Assembly: GCF_001263795.1 (NCBI RefSeq)
Contig: NZ_LHUR01000036.1
Location: forward strand, 111,220-175,219
Direction: 5' to 3'
DNA from: Clostridium homopropionicum DSM 5847
GTDB taxonomy: Bacteria > Bacillota > Clostridia > Clostridiales > Clostridiaceae
DNA length: 64,000 bases
Part shown: positions 1 to 8,211 of the stretch, in pieces
Layout: the number at the start of each line of letters is the position of its first letter
Numbering within the stretch: position 1 is the first letter of the stretch
The notes under the pieces: model-generated
What the model was told of the DNA's origin: nothing
Databases searched by the model: none
The model's input: the letters and a program-made list of their open reading frames with translations, nothing else
Translations under genes and position numbers: made by a program

Positions 1-35
1 ATAATACATAATAAGATAATGGGAGAAAGTATAAA

Positions 36-1151
36 ATGAAGAAGCTATTTAAAATATTATCAATAATATTTACAATTATTATTTTAATAGTTATTGGAGG
101 ATACACTTTTATGCAGCAGCCACAGTTTGGGAAAAATCCTGAGGGAGAACGGTTAAAAATAATCCAGAACTCCCCTAATTATAAAAATGGTGCTTTTCAA
201 AATCTTCCGGAGGCTTCCGAGCCTAGAGAAGCTATTAGTCTATCTACAAAACTTAACGATTTTTTCTTTAATAAAAGTAAAAGAAATAAGCCCTCTTCTA
301 CTCTTCCATCTGAAAAAACTGATTTAAAGAGTATAAAACCAACAGAAAATGTTATGATTTGGTTCGGACATTCATCATACTTTTTGCATATTGACGGTAA
401 AAAAATTCTGATTGATCCTGTACTAAGTGAAAGCGCCTCTCCTGTAAAATTCTTTAATAAGAGTTACGAGGGCAGCAATATATACACTGTTGATGATATT
501 CCTGATATAGATTATCTTCTAATTTCCCATGATCATTATGATCATTTGGATTATGATACTGTTACCAAATTAAAACCTAAAATTAAAAAAGTTATTACAG
601 GTCTTGGAGTAGGTTCTCATTTAGAATATTGGGGATATGATAAAAACACTATAATAGAAAAGGATTGGAATGAAACTGCAGTTTTAGATGATGGATTTGA
701 AATCACTGCTACTCCAGCAAAGCACCGTTCTGGAAGAGATTTAAAATCAAATCAAACCTTATGGGTGTCCTTTGTTATTAAAACACCTAATGAAAAAATT
801 TTCTATAGTGGAGATTCAGGCTATGGTGCTCACTTTTCTGATATAGGTAATTCTTATGGACCTTTCGATTTAGCACTTATGGAGTGTGGTCAGTATAGTA
901 AGTATTGGCCAAATTCTCACATGACTCCAGAGCAAGTAGTTCAAGCTACACTAGATCTAGAAGCAAAAAAACTAATGCCTGGACATTGGTCAAAATTCTC
1001 ACTTTCCATACATGATTGGGATGAACCAATCATCAAAGTTATAAAGGAAAGTAAGAATAAAAGCCTACCAATGCTGTATCCAATGCTCGGTCAAAAAGTT
1101 GATGTAAAAGAAACTGCTACTTCTGTAGCTTGGTGGGAAAAGGTTAAATAG
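36..1151 (+). CDS. Membrane-anchored MBL-fold metallohydrolase
   Basis: The 371-residue protein begins with one N-terminal hydrophobic segment (about residues 5-25), probably an uncleaved anchor placing the catalytic domain outside the membrane. The metallo-beta-lactamase fold starts near residue 108 (WFGHSSY). It carries the metal-binding motif HDHYDHLD at about 165-172, an SGDSGYG strand and a C-terminal GHW histidine. The arrangement resembles NAPE-hydrolysing phospholipase D / UlaG-like MBL proteins, but the substrate cannot be told from sequence. GGGAGAAAG precedes the ATG. It converges on the BlaR-like gene with only four bases between the stop codons. Confidence 0.85.
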   Translation: MKKLFKILSIIFTIIILIVIGGYTFMQQPQFGKNPEGERLKIIQNSPNYKNGAFQNLPEASEPREAISLSTKLNDFFFNKSKRNKPSSTLPSEKTDLKSIKPTENVMIWFGHSSYFLHIDGKKILIDPVLSESASPVKFFNKSYEGSNIYTVDDIPDIDYLLISHDHYDHLDYDTVTKLKPKIKKVITGLGVGSHLEYWGYDKNTIIEKDWNETAVLDDGFEITATPAKHRSGRDLKSNQTLWVSFVIKTPNEKIFYSGDSGYGAHFSDIGNSYGPFDLALMECGQYSKYWPNSHMTPEQVVQATLDLEAKKLMPGHWSKFSLSIHDWDEPIIKVIKESKNKSLPMLYPMLGQKVDVKETATSVAWWEKVK

Positions 1152-1155
1152 ATTA

Positions 1156-3342
1156 TCATTCTACAAGCTTTGGCTCACCCCCAACTATCTTATACTTATA
1201 CTCTTTAACTACAATTCCATCCTCTTTTTTCTTTGTGAAAATTATTAAGTCGTACCCATCACTAGTTTTACTTTGTGAGGTTTCATATATATATCTTACT
1301 CCATCTTCCACTTTTTCTATTGTACCTAACCAATACGGAAATTTATTAAGCTCTTGATCAAATTTAGTATATTCTGAAAAAAGCTTATTTGATGCCTGAA
1401 CATTAATATTGGCTAATTTTCTTTCAGTATAGTTTGAAATTACCTCTGCTTTTCTCCCAATACTTTCAAGATATTTTGTAGCCTGCTCCTCTTGCTGTTT
1501 TCTAATTTCAGGGAAATTATTGGGATTAAGTACTTTATCCCATAACTTTTTAGGGAACATATCCTTTATTGAATTTGTATAATATGATCCATCCATAGGC
1601 TCTTTGTATTCTTTTAATATATATTCATTATTATTATTCTTTTTAAAGACAATAACTGTAGGAATAGATCCACTTCCACTTACAAAGGTAAATACTCCAT
1701 TCTCAAAGCCAAAGGCACCATAACTAGCAACAGTATATACTTTTACAATTCCATCTTTTTCTTCACTATCAAGTATTACATGTCCTTCTGTAGCTACCTT
1801 TCCTTGCTTATAAGCGCTGGCTCTTCCAATTATAGCACTGCTTACAGCCTTATCTATTGTTTTTGGATAGTCTATTTTAGTTTGTGAATTAGTTCCTATT
1901 ATAATGCCTTCATTAGGAACTACAGCATAAAATCCATCCTTAAATACTATAATTATTTCCTTTTCAGCTATTACATTGTGGTTTTCATTATAAACTTCTA
2001 TTCTAACTGTGGCTTTATCTCCCTCTTTTCCTAGACCCTCCTCTATTAATGGTAACCAATATACTGGAATCCCATAAGTTAAGGTGAGTTTTTTCCCATA
2101 TTCTTCAACTTTACCTGTACTAATATCCAAACCTGCGAACTTACCTTCAGAGGTATAATACTGTATAGTTTTAGCCTCTCCCACAAATTCTGGTTGAAGC
2201 TTTATGCCTATGGTGCTAGACATAGTTAAAGCATATTTTTCTGGGGAAACTAGTATTTTAAAAGTTTGGCTATCCATAAAAGCTTGAAACTTATTTATAT
2301 CTTTTTCATCTTTTGTTTTACCACTAGTTAAAAGTAATAAACCCATAATCACAATACACAGAAATCCTATGATAAAAGCAATAGGTCTTTTACTTTTAAA
2401 AAAGCCCCCCATTTTTATCATTTTAATCCTTTTTTCCATATTCTTTTTATCATCCACTATACCTATAAGTCTTGGAGAAAATCTGGTGGAGCTTAAGCTT
2501 TCAAGAACTTTCAATAATACCCTTCCATACTCCCTATATTCATTGCCCTGTAATATACTTAACACCTTTTGATCAGTAGCCAGTTCCATATCATCACGTA
2601 TTCTTTTAAAGCAAAACCAAATTATAGGATTAAACCAGTGTATGCTTTGAAATATAAGTAGTATATAATTAACCAAAATATCTCTTCTCTTATAATGTGC
2701 AAGCTCATGAAGTAATATATATGAAATTTCCCTATCACTGAAATCTAAAATTTCAATTGGAAGTATTATTTTAGGTTTAAATAATCCAAATAGTGATGGT
2801 GTATTAACTATAGGTTGAAAAATAATTTGAATACTCTTATTTACACCCATTTCACTTTTAACTTCCTTAAAAATCATATCTACTCTTTCATTTAAATTTC
2901 CACTATATTTTTTAAGCTTTAAATATAAAGAATAGTTTGTGTATAATAGAGCACATATCAATAGTAGTGCTCCAAGTAACCATACATATGAAAGATAAAA
3001 ATTAATAGAATATTTTTTGTTCCCATTATCTAAAGTAATTTCGGAAGGATTTGTATTTGTTTGTTCATTTAAAGTTTGTTTATTTTGTATAGTATTTATT
3101 GCTTCACCGGAAACATGAGTAATATTTACTCCAGTTATCACAGAAGGTACTTTATTAAATATACTAATAGTACTTTCAGGACCAAAAGGAATAATTAGCT
3201 TTATAACTAATATAATCCAAATGATATAATGCCACTTAGGACTTATTCTATTTTTTAATAAAGTTTTAATAATAATAATGCTTATACCTACTATGCTAGA
3301 ATAAAAAGATGTTACTAAAATTATCTGAAACATTCTTTCCAT
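1156..3342 (-). CDS. BlaR1/MecR1-type M56 membrane metallopeptidase sensor
   Basis: This 728-residue protein has N-terminal membrane segments (about 5-27, 35-55, 118-140). A zinc-peptidase motif LHELAHYKRRD follows at about 211-221, and another hydrophobic segment at about 320-340. In BlaR1/MecR1 the part after that helix is a penicillin-binding sensor. Here the roughly 390-residue ectodomain shows no obvious SxxK/SxN/KTG penicillin-binding set, so the ligand is unknown. By family knowledge the peptidase would trigger loss of the neighbouring BlaI-type repressor on sensing its signal. The start overlaps the stop of the repressor gene, so the two are translationally coupled. Confidence 0.85.
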   Translation of the reverse strand: MERMFQIILVTSFYSSIVGISIIIIKTLLKNRISPKWHYIIWIILVIKLIIPFGPESTISIFNKVPSVITGVNITHVSGEAINTIQNKQTLNEQTNTNPSEITLDNGNKKYSINFYLSYVWLLGALLLICALLYTNYSLYLKLKKYSGNLNERVDMIFKEVKSEMGVNKSIQIIFQPIVNTPSLFGLFKPKIILPIEILDFSDREISYILLHELAHYKRRDILVNYILLIFQSIHWFNPIIWFCFKRIRDDMELATDQKVLSILQGNEYREYGRVLLKVLESLSSTRFSPRLIGIVDDKKNMEKRIKMIKMGGFFKSKRPIAFIIGFLCIVIMGLLLLTSGKTKDEKDINKFQAFMDSQTFKILVSPEKYALTMSSTIGIKLQPEFVGEAKTIQYYTSEGKFAGLDISTGKVEEYGKKLTLTYGIPVYWLPLIEEGLGKEGDKATVRIEVYNENHNVIAEKEIIIVFKDGFYAVVPNEGIIIGTNSQTKIDYPKTIDKAVSSAIIGRASAYKQGKVATEGHVILDSEEKDGIVKVYTVASYGAFGFENGVFTFVSGSGSIPTVIVFKKNNNNEYILKEYKEPMDGSYYTNSIKDMFPKKLWDKVLNPNNFPEIRKQQEEQATKYLESIGRKAEVISNYTERKLANINVQASNKLFSEYTKFDQELNKFPYWLGTIEKVEDGVRYIYETSQSKTSDGYDLIIFTKKKEDGIVVKEYKYKIVGGEPKLVE

Positions 3343-3719
3343 TATTCTATCTCCTTATCAAGAATATTTTTCAGCTCCTCAATATCTTCTTTTGAAAGCT
3401 TTTGTTGCTTTATAAAGCTTGAAAGCATTAAATTTAATGAACCGTTATAAACTCTTTGGAGAAAGGATTTATTTGCATAGTTTTTATATTCTTCATCAGA
3501 TACCTTTGGAATATATATATAAGACTTTCCATCTAGCTTTTCCGCAATAATGGCTTCCTTTGACACAAGTCTAGTAATTAATGTATGTATAGTCTTTGGT
3601 TTCCATTCAGAAGTTTTTAAAAGTTTTTCTACTATTTCTGAACTTGTAGCTTTTTTTAGTTCCCATAAAATCTTCATAACTTCAAGCTCTGCTTCTGAAA
3701 TTTGAGGTATATTTTTCAT
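3342..3719 (-). CDS. BlaI/MecI/CopY-family transcriptional repressor
   Basis: At 125 residues this has the usual length of the BlaI/MecI family. The N-terminal winged helix begins ISEAELEVMKILWEL and contains WKPKTIHTLITRLV as recognition region. The C-terminal half is the helical dimerisation domain in which BlaR-dependent cleavage normally occurs. It is the first gene of a two-gene operon with the M56 sensor. A clear RBS (TAGGAGTGA) precedes the ATG. Two TTACAnTTGTAA dyads upstream are its probable operators, giving autorepression. Confidence 0.92.
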   Translation of the reverse strand: MKNIPQISEAELEVMKILWELKKATSSEIVEKLLKTSEWKPKTIHTLITRLVSKEAIIAEKLDGKSYIYIPKVSDEEYKNYANKSFLQRVYNGSLNLMLSSFIKQQKLSKEDIEELKNILDKEIE

Positions 3720-3742
3720 TTAAATCACTCCTAATATTTAGA

Positions 3743-3779
3743 TTACATTTGTAAGATTTATTATATATTACACTTGTAA
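3743..3779 (-). promoter_or_regulatory. Twin BlaI-type operators
   Basis: Two copies of a near-palindrome, TTACATTTGTAA (3743-3754) and TTACACTTGTAA (3768-3779), sit 25 bp apart centre to centre just upstream of the blaI-like gene. Each contains the TACAnnTGTA dyad typical of BlaI/MecI operators. The spacing puts both sites on the same helix face to within half a turn, so cooperative dimer binding is plausible. Regulation by this BlaI is inferred. Confidence 0.75.
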
Positions 3780-3812
3780 GATATTTTTGTCAACCCTATA
3801 AAAAATAAAAAA

Positions 3813-3856
3813 ATACACTCTTAGAATATTCTAAATACAAAATATCTAGGAGTGTA
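3813..3856. terminator. Imperfect terminator-like hairpin
   Basis: TACACTC at 3813-3819 pairs with GAGTGTA at 3850-3856, and the stem extends imperfectly inward (TAGA/TCTA). An A-rich run precedes it and AAAAT follows, so it could end transcripts from the flavodoxin-pseudogene side. Confidence 0.5.
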
Positions 3857-3930
3857 AAATATAAATTATTTTAATGCTAATTTGATGTCATGACCCCCGT
3901 GGTGCAATTTTAAAATTCACAGCTAACAAT

Positions 3931-4237
3931 TTAATTAATTTTTTCAACAATACCTTTTGCCCATTCAATAACTTCTGCTTCTAAAGACTGAAGGTTTTTA
4001 GTAACATTTTTACATAGTATCATAATCATCTAAATTTACACCTATTGGCAATAGTTTAGGTTTTTTCCCTATTATTACTTGACTACCACCCCAAATGAAC
4101 TTACTAAAACCTTTTGATTTAAGCTCATTTACAGGCTTTACTTCTTCTAACTTTGCATCAATATTTTTTGCAATTATTTCGGCAATTTTTTTTGTACTTC
4201 CTTCAAAAGAATAATATAAAACCAGTATTTTAGACAT
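3931..4237 (-). pseudogene. Flavodoxin-family protein, internally deleted
   Basis: The first 75 codons encode a flavodoxin start: the beta-strand ILVLYYSFEGSTKKIAEIIA includes the FMN phosphate loop and is followed by IWGGSQVI. Reading then stops after DDYDTM. The true C-terminal tail (NVTKNLQSLEAEVIEWAKGI) is still recognisable directly downstream in another frame, down to a TAA at 3931. Most of the central domain, including the second FMN-binding loops, has been deleted, so this is not expected to make a working flavodoxin. Confidence 0.8.
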
Positions 4238-4259
4238 TTGTTATTATCTCCTTCTTAAT

Positions 4260-5156
4260 TTAATTATTGTGCTCTAAGTTTTTTATAGAAATTAACCCCA
4301 AAATACTTCCCAGTACACCTAGAGCAATACTAATAGTCATAATTAGTATAACTATGCTGAAAATCAATTCCCCTCTCGGTGGTAACGGCATAAAAGGCAA
4401 CAAACTCATCTCACCATATACTCTATTTATTAAGAACATTGCAAGAGAGGATGCTAATATACCTCCTATTAAAGTTAATATTAACCCGACTAAAACAAAT
4501 GGGAATCCAATAAAACTAATGGGTGCTCCTAAGAGTCTTAAAGTATTAATTTGATCCTTATTATTATATATACCCTGTCTAATCATGTGAGATACTATTA
4601 CAATAGTGGTAATGCCTACTGCTGCCACCACTAAGAAGCCTAAAACCTTTAATCCTTCTGTGATATTTTTAAGTTGTCCTAGTACTTCTCTATTGTCTCT
4701 AACATAATCAATTCCTTTTATACTTTTAACCTTATTTAATACATTATCCATTTGATCCAATTGGATTCTTACCTCAATAAATTCCTCAAATGGATTTTTG
4801 TCTAAAAGCTCTAATATATGTGCTTCCTCAACTAAAACTTCCTTCATTCTATTGTAAGCTTCTTCTTTTCCAATCAGTCTGCAGTCCAATACACCATCTA
4901 TTTTTTTTATGTCTTCAACTAAGTTCTTTCTTTCTACAGAATCAATATTCTTATTAAAAAAAACACTGATTTCTGCCTCTCCTTGCAGCATATTAACTAA
5001 TCTATCGCTGACAGTAAAGCCAGATACAACCATGCCTAGAAGAAACAGAATAAGTCCTGTTCCGATAATAGATAATATGTTAGACAGCAGATTTAGTCTC
5101 ATTATATTCTTTGCTTCTATAAAAAAGTAACCCAAATTATAGAATATACTCTTCAT
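4260..5156 (-). CDS. ftsX: Cell-division ABC transporter permease FtsX
   Basis: The 298-residue protein has the FtsX layout: a first membrane helix at about 20-45, an extracellular domain of about 125 residues, then three helices near 170-190, 215-240 and 265-290. The extracellular part (AEISVFFNKNIDSVERKNL, later FEEFIEVRI) resembles FtsX loops that bind peptidoglycan hydrolases or coiled-coil activators. The start codon overlaps the ftsE stop. FtsX would transmit FtsE ATP hydrolysis to the exported partner encoded first in this operon. Confidence 0.92.
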   Translation of the reverse strand: MKSIFYNLGYFFIEAKNIMRLNLLSNILSIIGTGLILFLLGMVVSGFTVSDRLVNMLQGEAEISVFFNKNIDSVERKNLVEDIKKIDGVLDCRLIGKEEAYNRMKEVLVEEAHILELLDKNPFEEFIEVRIQLDQMDNVLNKVKSIKGIDYVRDNREVLGQLKNITEGLKVLGFLVVAAVGITTIVIVSHMIRQGIYNNKDQINTLRLLGAPISFIGFPFVLVGLILTLIGGILASSLAMFLINRVYGEMSLLPFMPLPPRGELIFSIVILIMTISIALGVLGSILGLISIKNLEHNN

Positions 5157-5830
5157 TACAATTCACCCCGTCGTTCTATAGAAATATTCCCCTCTTTTAC
5201 ATGGATGAAGGTCACATTCCTTTCATTTTGAATCAAATGTGTAGCATGGGTAGTAATAATTACTGCTGTATCTTTTTCTTTAAAAGAAGTTAAAAGCTCT
5301 AATATATTCAAGGCATTTTCATGATCTAAATTACCTGTAGGTTCATCTGCCAATATTAATTTTGGTTTTCTTGCTATGGCACGGGCTATGGCTACTCTTT
5401 GACACTGGCCCCAAGACAGGTTCTCTACCTTTGAAAGAGTCTTATTTGAGAGGCCAACTCTCTCCAGGGCATTGCTTGCCTCTTCCTTCATATGCTTTAA
5501 AGGAATACCTAGAAACCTTATTCCCATCATAACATTTTCCAAAGCTGTTCTTCCTTCGATCAGTTTAAACTCTTGAAATACAGGTCCAATTTCTCTTCGC
5601 ATCCTTCTAATCTTTCCACTTGCACCTTTTTTTATAGGCTGATTAAGAACATTTAATGAACCAGAGGTAGGGTACTCTATCCCTAGGAAAAGCTTTAAAA
5701 GACTGGTTTTCCCCGAACCACTAGGCCCTACAATATACACTAATTCTCCTGGATTCACTTTCAAATTAACATCTTTTAAAGCTAAGGTTCCATCTCTATA
5801 ACTTAAAGAAACATTTACCGCTTCTATCAT
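5156..5830 (-). CDS. ftsE: Cell-division ABC ATPase FtsE (altered signature motif)
   Basis: The 224-residue ATPase shows Walker A GPSGSGKTS, a Q-loop (VFQEFKLI), Walker B LILADEPTGNLD and the H-loop ITTHAT. The ABC signature, normally LSGGEQQR, reads LSWGQCQRVAIA, so the second glycine position is tryptophan. This is unusual and may reduce ATPase cycling. The ATG at 5830 (MIEAVNV) is preferred because GGGGG lies nine bases upstream; an in-frame ATG at 5839 is too close to that site. It is the middle gene of an operon with ftsX and a coiled-coil exported protein. Confidence 0.92.
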   Translation of the reverse strand: MIEAVNVSLSYRDGTLALKDVNLKVNPGELVYIVGPSGSGKTSLLKLFLGIEYPTSGSLNVLNQPIKKGASGKIRRMRREIGPVFQEFKLIEGRTALENVMMGIRFLGIPLKHMKEEASNALERVGLSNKTLSKVENLSWGQCQRVAIARAIARKPKLILADEPTGNLDHENALNILELLTSFKEKDTAVIITTHATHLIQNERNVTFIHVKEGNISIERRGEL

Positions 5831-5853
5831 CCTATACATCCCCCTGTTTTTTT

Positions 5854-6984
5854 CTAAGCTCCCACTTTAACTTCAAACTCTAAATAACCTTCCTTCATCT
5901 TTATAGACTGAACATAAATATCAAATATCAACTTATCTCCTGCTAAGTCCTTAATATCAATTAACAGATCTCCATTTTTAAATAATTCCTCAATAGAGGA
6001 AGTTTCAAGCGGAATTCCATAAAAGCTGCCTTTATCTACCTTAAGTTTAAAAGCAGTCTTTCCCTGAATTACAAATTTCCCATCTAAGACTAGATGCTTA
6101 TCTGGTACTTCTATTACTACCTTATCTTGATAAAAATGAAATACCATATTAGGAAGATTAGAGTGGTTTTTTATCACATCATTAAATGTTTCCTCATATA
6201 AAGCACCTTTTATAATAGGTAATTTAAAACTTAAGTTCAATTTGCTTTGTGGGAAATATCCTTCTTGAACAATTTTTCTAAAATCTTTTACAATATCAGA
6301 GAAAATAACTTTTATCTCTTTCCACATTTGTTCTAAACCTTTTAATTGGGTCTCGTAATGTGCTTTGTCTTCCTTAAAAGAATCTAGATAAGCCTGCTGC
6401 TCTTCCTTTAGCTTTCGTTTTTTATCTAGTGATTCTTGTAATACTTTATTTTTATTATCTATAACTGAAATTTTCTCTGTTAACTTGTCTTTCTCCTCAG
6501 ATAATTTCTTTCTCCCTTCATCTACAGAATCCAAAAGTTCTCCTACATTTCGCGAGAAATCTCTTATTATATTTATACTTCTAATAAAACTAGTTAAATT
6601 TTCAGCTTTCAAAAGGGTCTCTAAATATGATGCTGGTCCACTTCTTTGATAACTAACAAGAACCATTTCTAAAACCTTCAGCTTATCATCGTACTCTTTC
6701 TGCTGCTTCTGTATTTTGCTTTCCAACTCCTTAATTTCTAGCTTCAGAGCTCCTATTTCACTATTAGCTTTAGCTTCTTCTCTCTCCATGTCTTCTACCT
6801 CTTGGGTAAGCTTAAAAAGATTTTCGAGTACACTTCTCTCCTTTTCAGAAATTCCTTTTAACTTATTCTGAACTTCCTCAATAGGCTTTACATCTGCAGA
6901 AACTCTGTTTTCAGCTCCAATAAAAGAGAAAGTAAGGACTACAATTAGTATAAAAATTAATCTGGAATGTTTTTCTTTAACCAT
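5854..6984 (-). CDS. Exported coiled-coil protein, probable FtsEX partner
   Basis: About 376 residues long. An N-terminal hydrophobic signal/anchor (about 8-26) is followed by a long heptad-rich region (about 35-230) that resembles the coiled-coil part of EnvC/CwlO/PcsB-type hydrolases or activators, including the SYQRSGPASYLETLLKAENL patch. The last 150 residues are a beta-rich domain (KGALYEETFNDVIKNH onward), but no M23, NlpC/P60 or CHAP motif is visible. Its place directly upstream of ftsE and ftsX suggests it is the extracellular partner, perhaps a regulator rather than a hydrolase. The ATG at 6984 is favoured; a GTG 12 bases upstream is possible and the RBS is weak for both. Confidence 0.75.
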   Translation of the reverse strand: MVKEKHSRLIFILIVVLTFSFIGAENRVSADVKPIEEVQNKLKGISEKERSVLENLFKLTQEVEDMEREEAKANSEIGALKLEIKELESKIQKQQKEYDDKLKVLEMVLVSYQRSGPASYLETLLKAENLTSFIRSINIIRDFSRNVGELLDSVDEGRKKLSEEKDKLTEKISVIDNKNKVLQESLDKKRKLKEEQQAYLDSFKEDKAHYETQLKGLEQMWKEIKVIFSDIVKDFRKIVQEGYFPQSKLNLSFKLPIIKGALYEETFNDVIKNHSNLPNMVFHFYQDKVVIEVPDKHLVLDGKFVIQGKTAFKLKVDKGSFYGIPLETSSIEELFKNGDLLIDIKDLAGDKLIFDIYVQSIKMKEGYLEFEVKVGA

Positions 6985-7092
6985 GTTCCACCCCACTTTA
7001 TTTATGCTTGCCCCATAAACGTCCTATATTTATCTATATTTTGCCATTATAATTATATTATATAGAATTATTATTAAAAAAGGAGGATACTA

Positions 7093-7513
7093 ATGAAAAA
7101 TAATACTATTGGTTTTATTGAAACTGGTGTTATGGGTTCAAGTATGGCCTCACATATTCTAGAGGATGGTATAATTAACAATGCAAGACCAGGTACTTAT
7201 GTAATTGATATGACCACCTCTAAACCTAACCTAGCTAAAATAATTTATGAAAAGGCTAAAGAAAAAGGTATATATTCTCTTGATGCACCAGTTTCTGGTG
7301 GAGATATTGGATAGAATGATAAAAGGTGATTTTGAACCTGGATTTTATGTAAAACATTTTGTAAAGGATATGAATATTGCTATATCAGAAGCTAAAGAAA
7401 TGGGGATTAGTGCTCCTGGTCTTGAGCTATCAAAATCTTTGTATGATAAATTAGTAGAAGAAGGTAAAGAAAATAAGGGAACTCAAGTTTTATTTGAATT
7501 GCTGGATAAATAG
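7093..7513 (+). pseudogene. 6-phosphogluconate/beta-hydroxyacid dehydrogenase-family remnant
   Basis: A strong RBS (AAAGGAGG) precedes a reading frame with a Rossmann start, [20 protein letters not shown]. In this family the glycine motif normally reads GxGxMG. The protein then jumps to the [14 protein letters not shown] strand and the [10 protein letters not shown] substrate-binding loop. The rest (KGDFEPGFYVKHFVKDMNIA) continues in a different frame to the stop at 7513. At least two internal deletions remove most of the NAD domain and the catalytic-lysine region, so it is non-functional. Confidence 0.82.
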
Positions 7514-7521
7514 ATTAACAT

Positions 7522-7584
7522 AGGTGCCAGGCACCGGAGAAAGGAGTTTTTATAAAAAACTCCTTTCTCCGGTGCCTGGCACCT
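7522..7584. repeat. Head-to-head double copy of the GGTGCC repeat (long hairpin)
   Basis: Two copies of the palindromic repeat with its AGGAG/CTCCT tail face each other, giving a nearly perfect inverted repeat of about 30 bp per arm around a short A/T loop. It lies between the convergent dehydrogenase pseudogene and leuD. Both ends carry AGGTGCCAGGCACC or its complement. It could act as a bidirectional terminator. It is the only copy in the window in reverse orientation. Confidence 0.9.
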
Positions 7585-7599
7585 GTTATAGTTTTATTA

Positions 7600-8196
7600 T
7601 TAAATATATATTTTATGTTGTTTTTCAAATGCATCAATTTTATCTTTATGAAGAAGAGTTAAGCCTATTTCATCTAATCCATTTAATAGCTTATGTCTAG
7701 CGAAGTCTTCTACTTCAAAGTTGTATTCAAGTCCTTGGTTATCTCTCACTTTCTTTGCTTCTAAATCTACTTCAAGTTGGTATCCTTCAATGCTTTCTGC
7801 TCTTTTGAAAAGCTCATCTACTTGTTCAACTGTAAGCTTAACCGGAAGTATTCCATTATTGAAGCAGTTGTTGTGGAAAATATCTGCAAAGCTTGATGCG
7901 ATAATTACTCTAAAACCAAAGTCAGCTAATGCCCAAGGTGCATGTTCTCTTGAAGATCCGCATCCAAAGTTTGCTCTAGATAATAGAATATTCGTTCCTT
8001 TGTATTCATCTTTATTTAACACAAAGTCTTTAATTGGATTCCCTTGTTCATCAAATCTAAATTCATAAAATAAGAATTGACCAAAGCCACTTCTTTCTAT
8101 TCTCTTTAAAAATTGTTTTGGTATAATTGCATCCGTATCAACATTAACTCTATCAAGAGGTGCTACAATTCCTTTTACCTTAACTAATGGTTCCAT
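7600..8196 (-). CDS. leuD: 3-isopropylmalate dehydratase small subunit
   Basis: A protein of about 198 residues with the aconitase-swivel fold: [16 protein letters not shown] near the start and [13 protein letters not shown], the substrate-binding serine/arginine motif. With LeuC it isomerises 2-isopropylmalate to 3-isopropylmalate in leucine synthesis. The ATG at 8196 (MEPLVKVKG) is preferred because AAGGAG lies eight bases upstream; an in-frame GTG at 8205 is too close to it. It follows leuC by about 15 bp. No other leu genes are adjacent. Confidence 0.93.
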   Translation of the reverse strand: MEPLVKVKGIVAPLDRVNVDTDAIIPKQFLKRIERSGFGQFLFYEFRFDEQGNPIKDFVLNKDEYKGTNILLSRANFGCGSSREHAPWALADFGFRVIIASSFADIFHNNCFNNGILPVKLTVEQVDELFKRAESIEGYQLEVDLEAKKVRDNQGLEYNFEVEDFARHKLLNGLDEIGLTLLHKDKIDAFEKQHKIYI

Positions 8197-8211
8197 TCCA
8201 TTCACTCCTTA

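Noticed and set aside
3342..3856. Possible beta-lactamase resistance locus because of BlaI/BlaR-like genes.
   Set aside because: No beta-lactamase or PBP2a gene is adjacent and the sensor ectodomain lacks penicillin-binding motifs.
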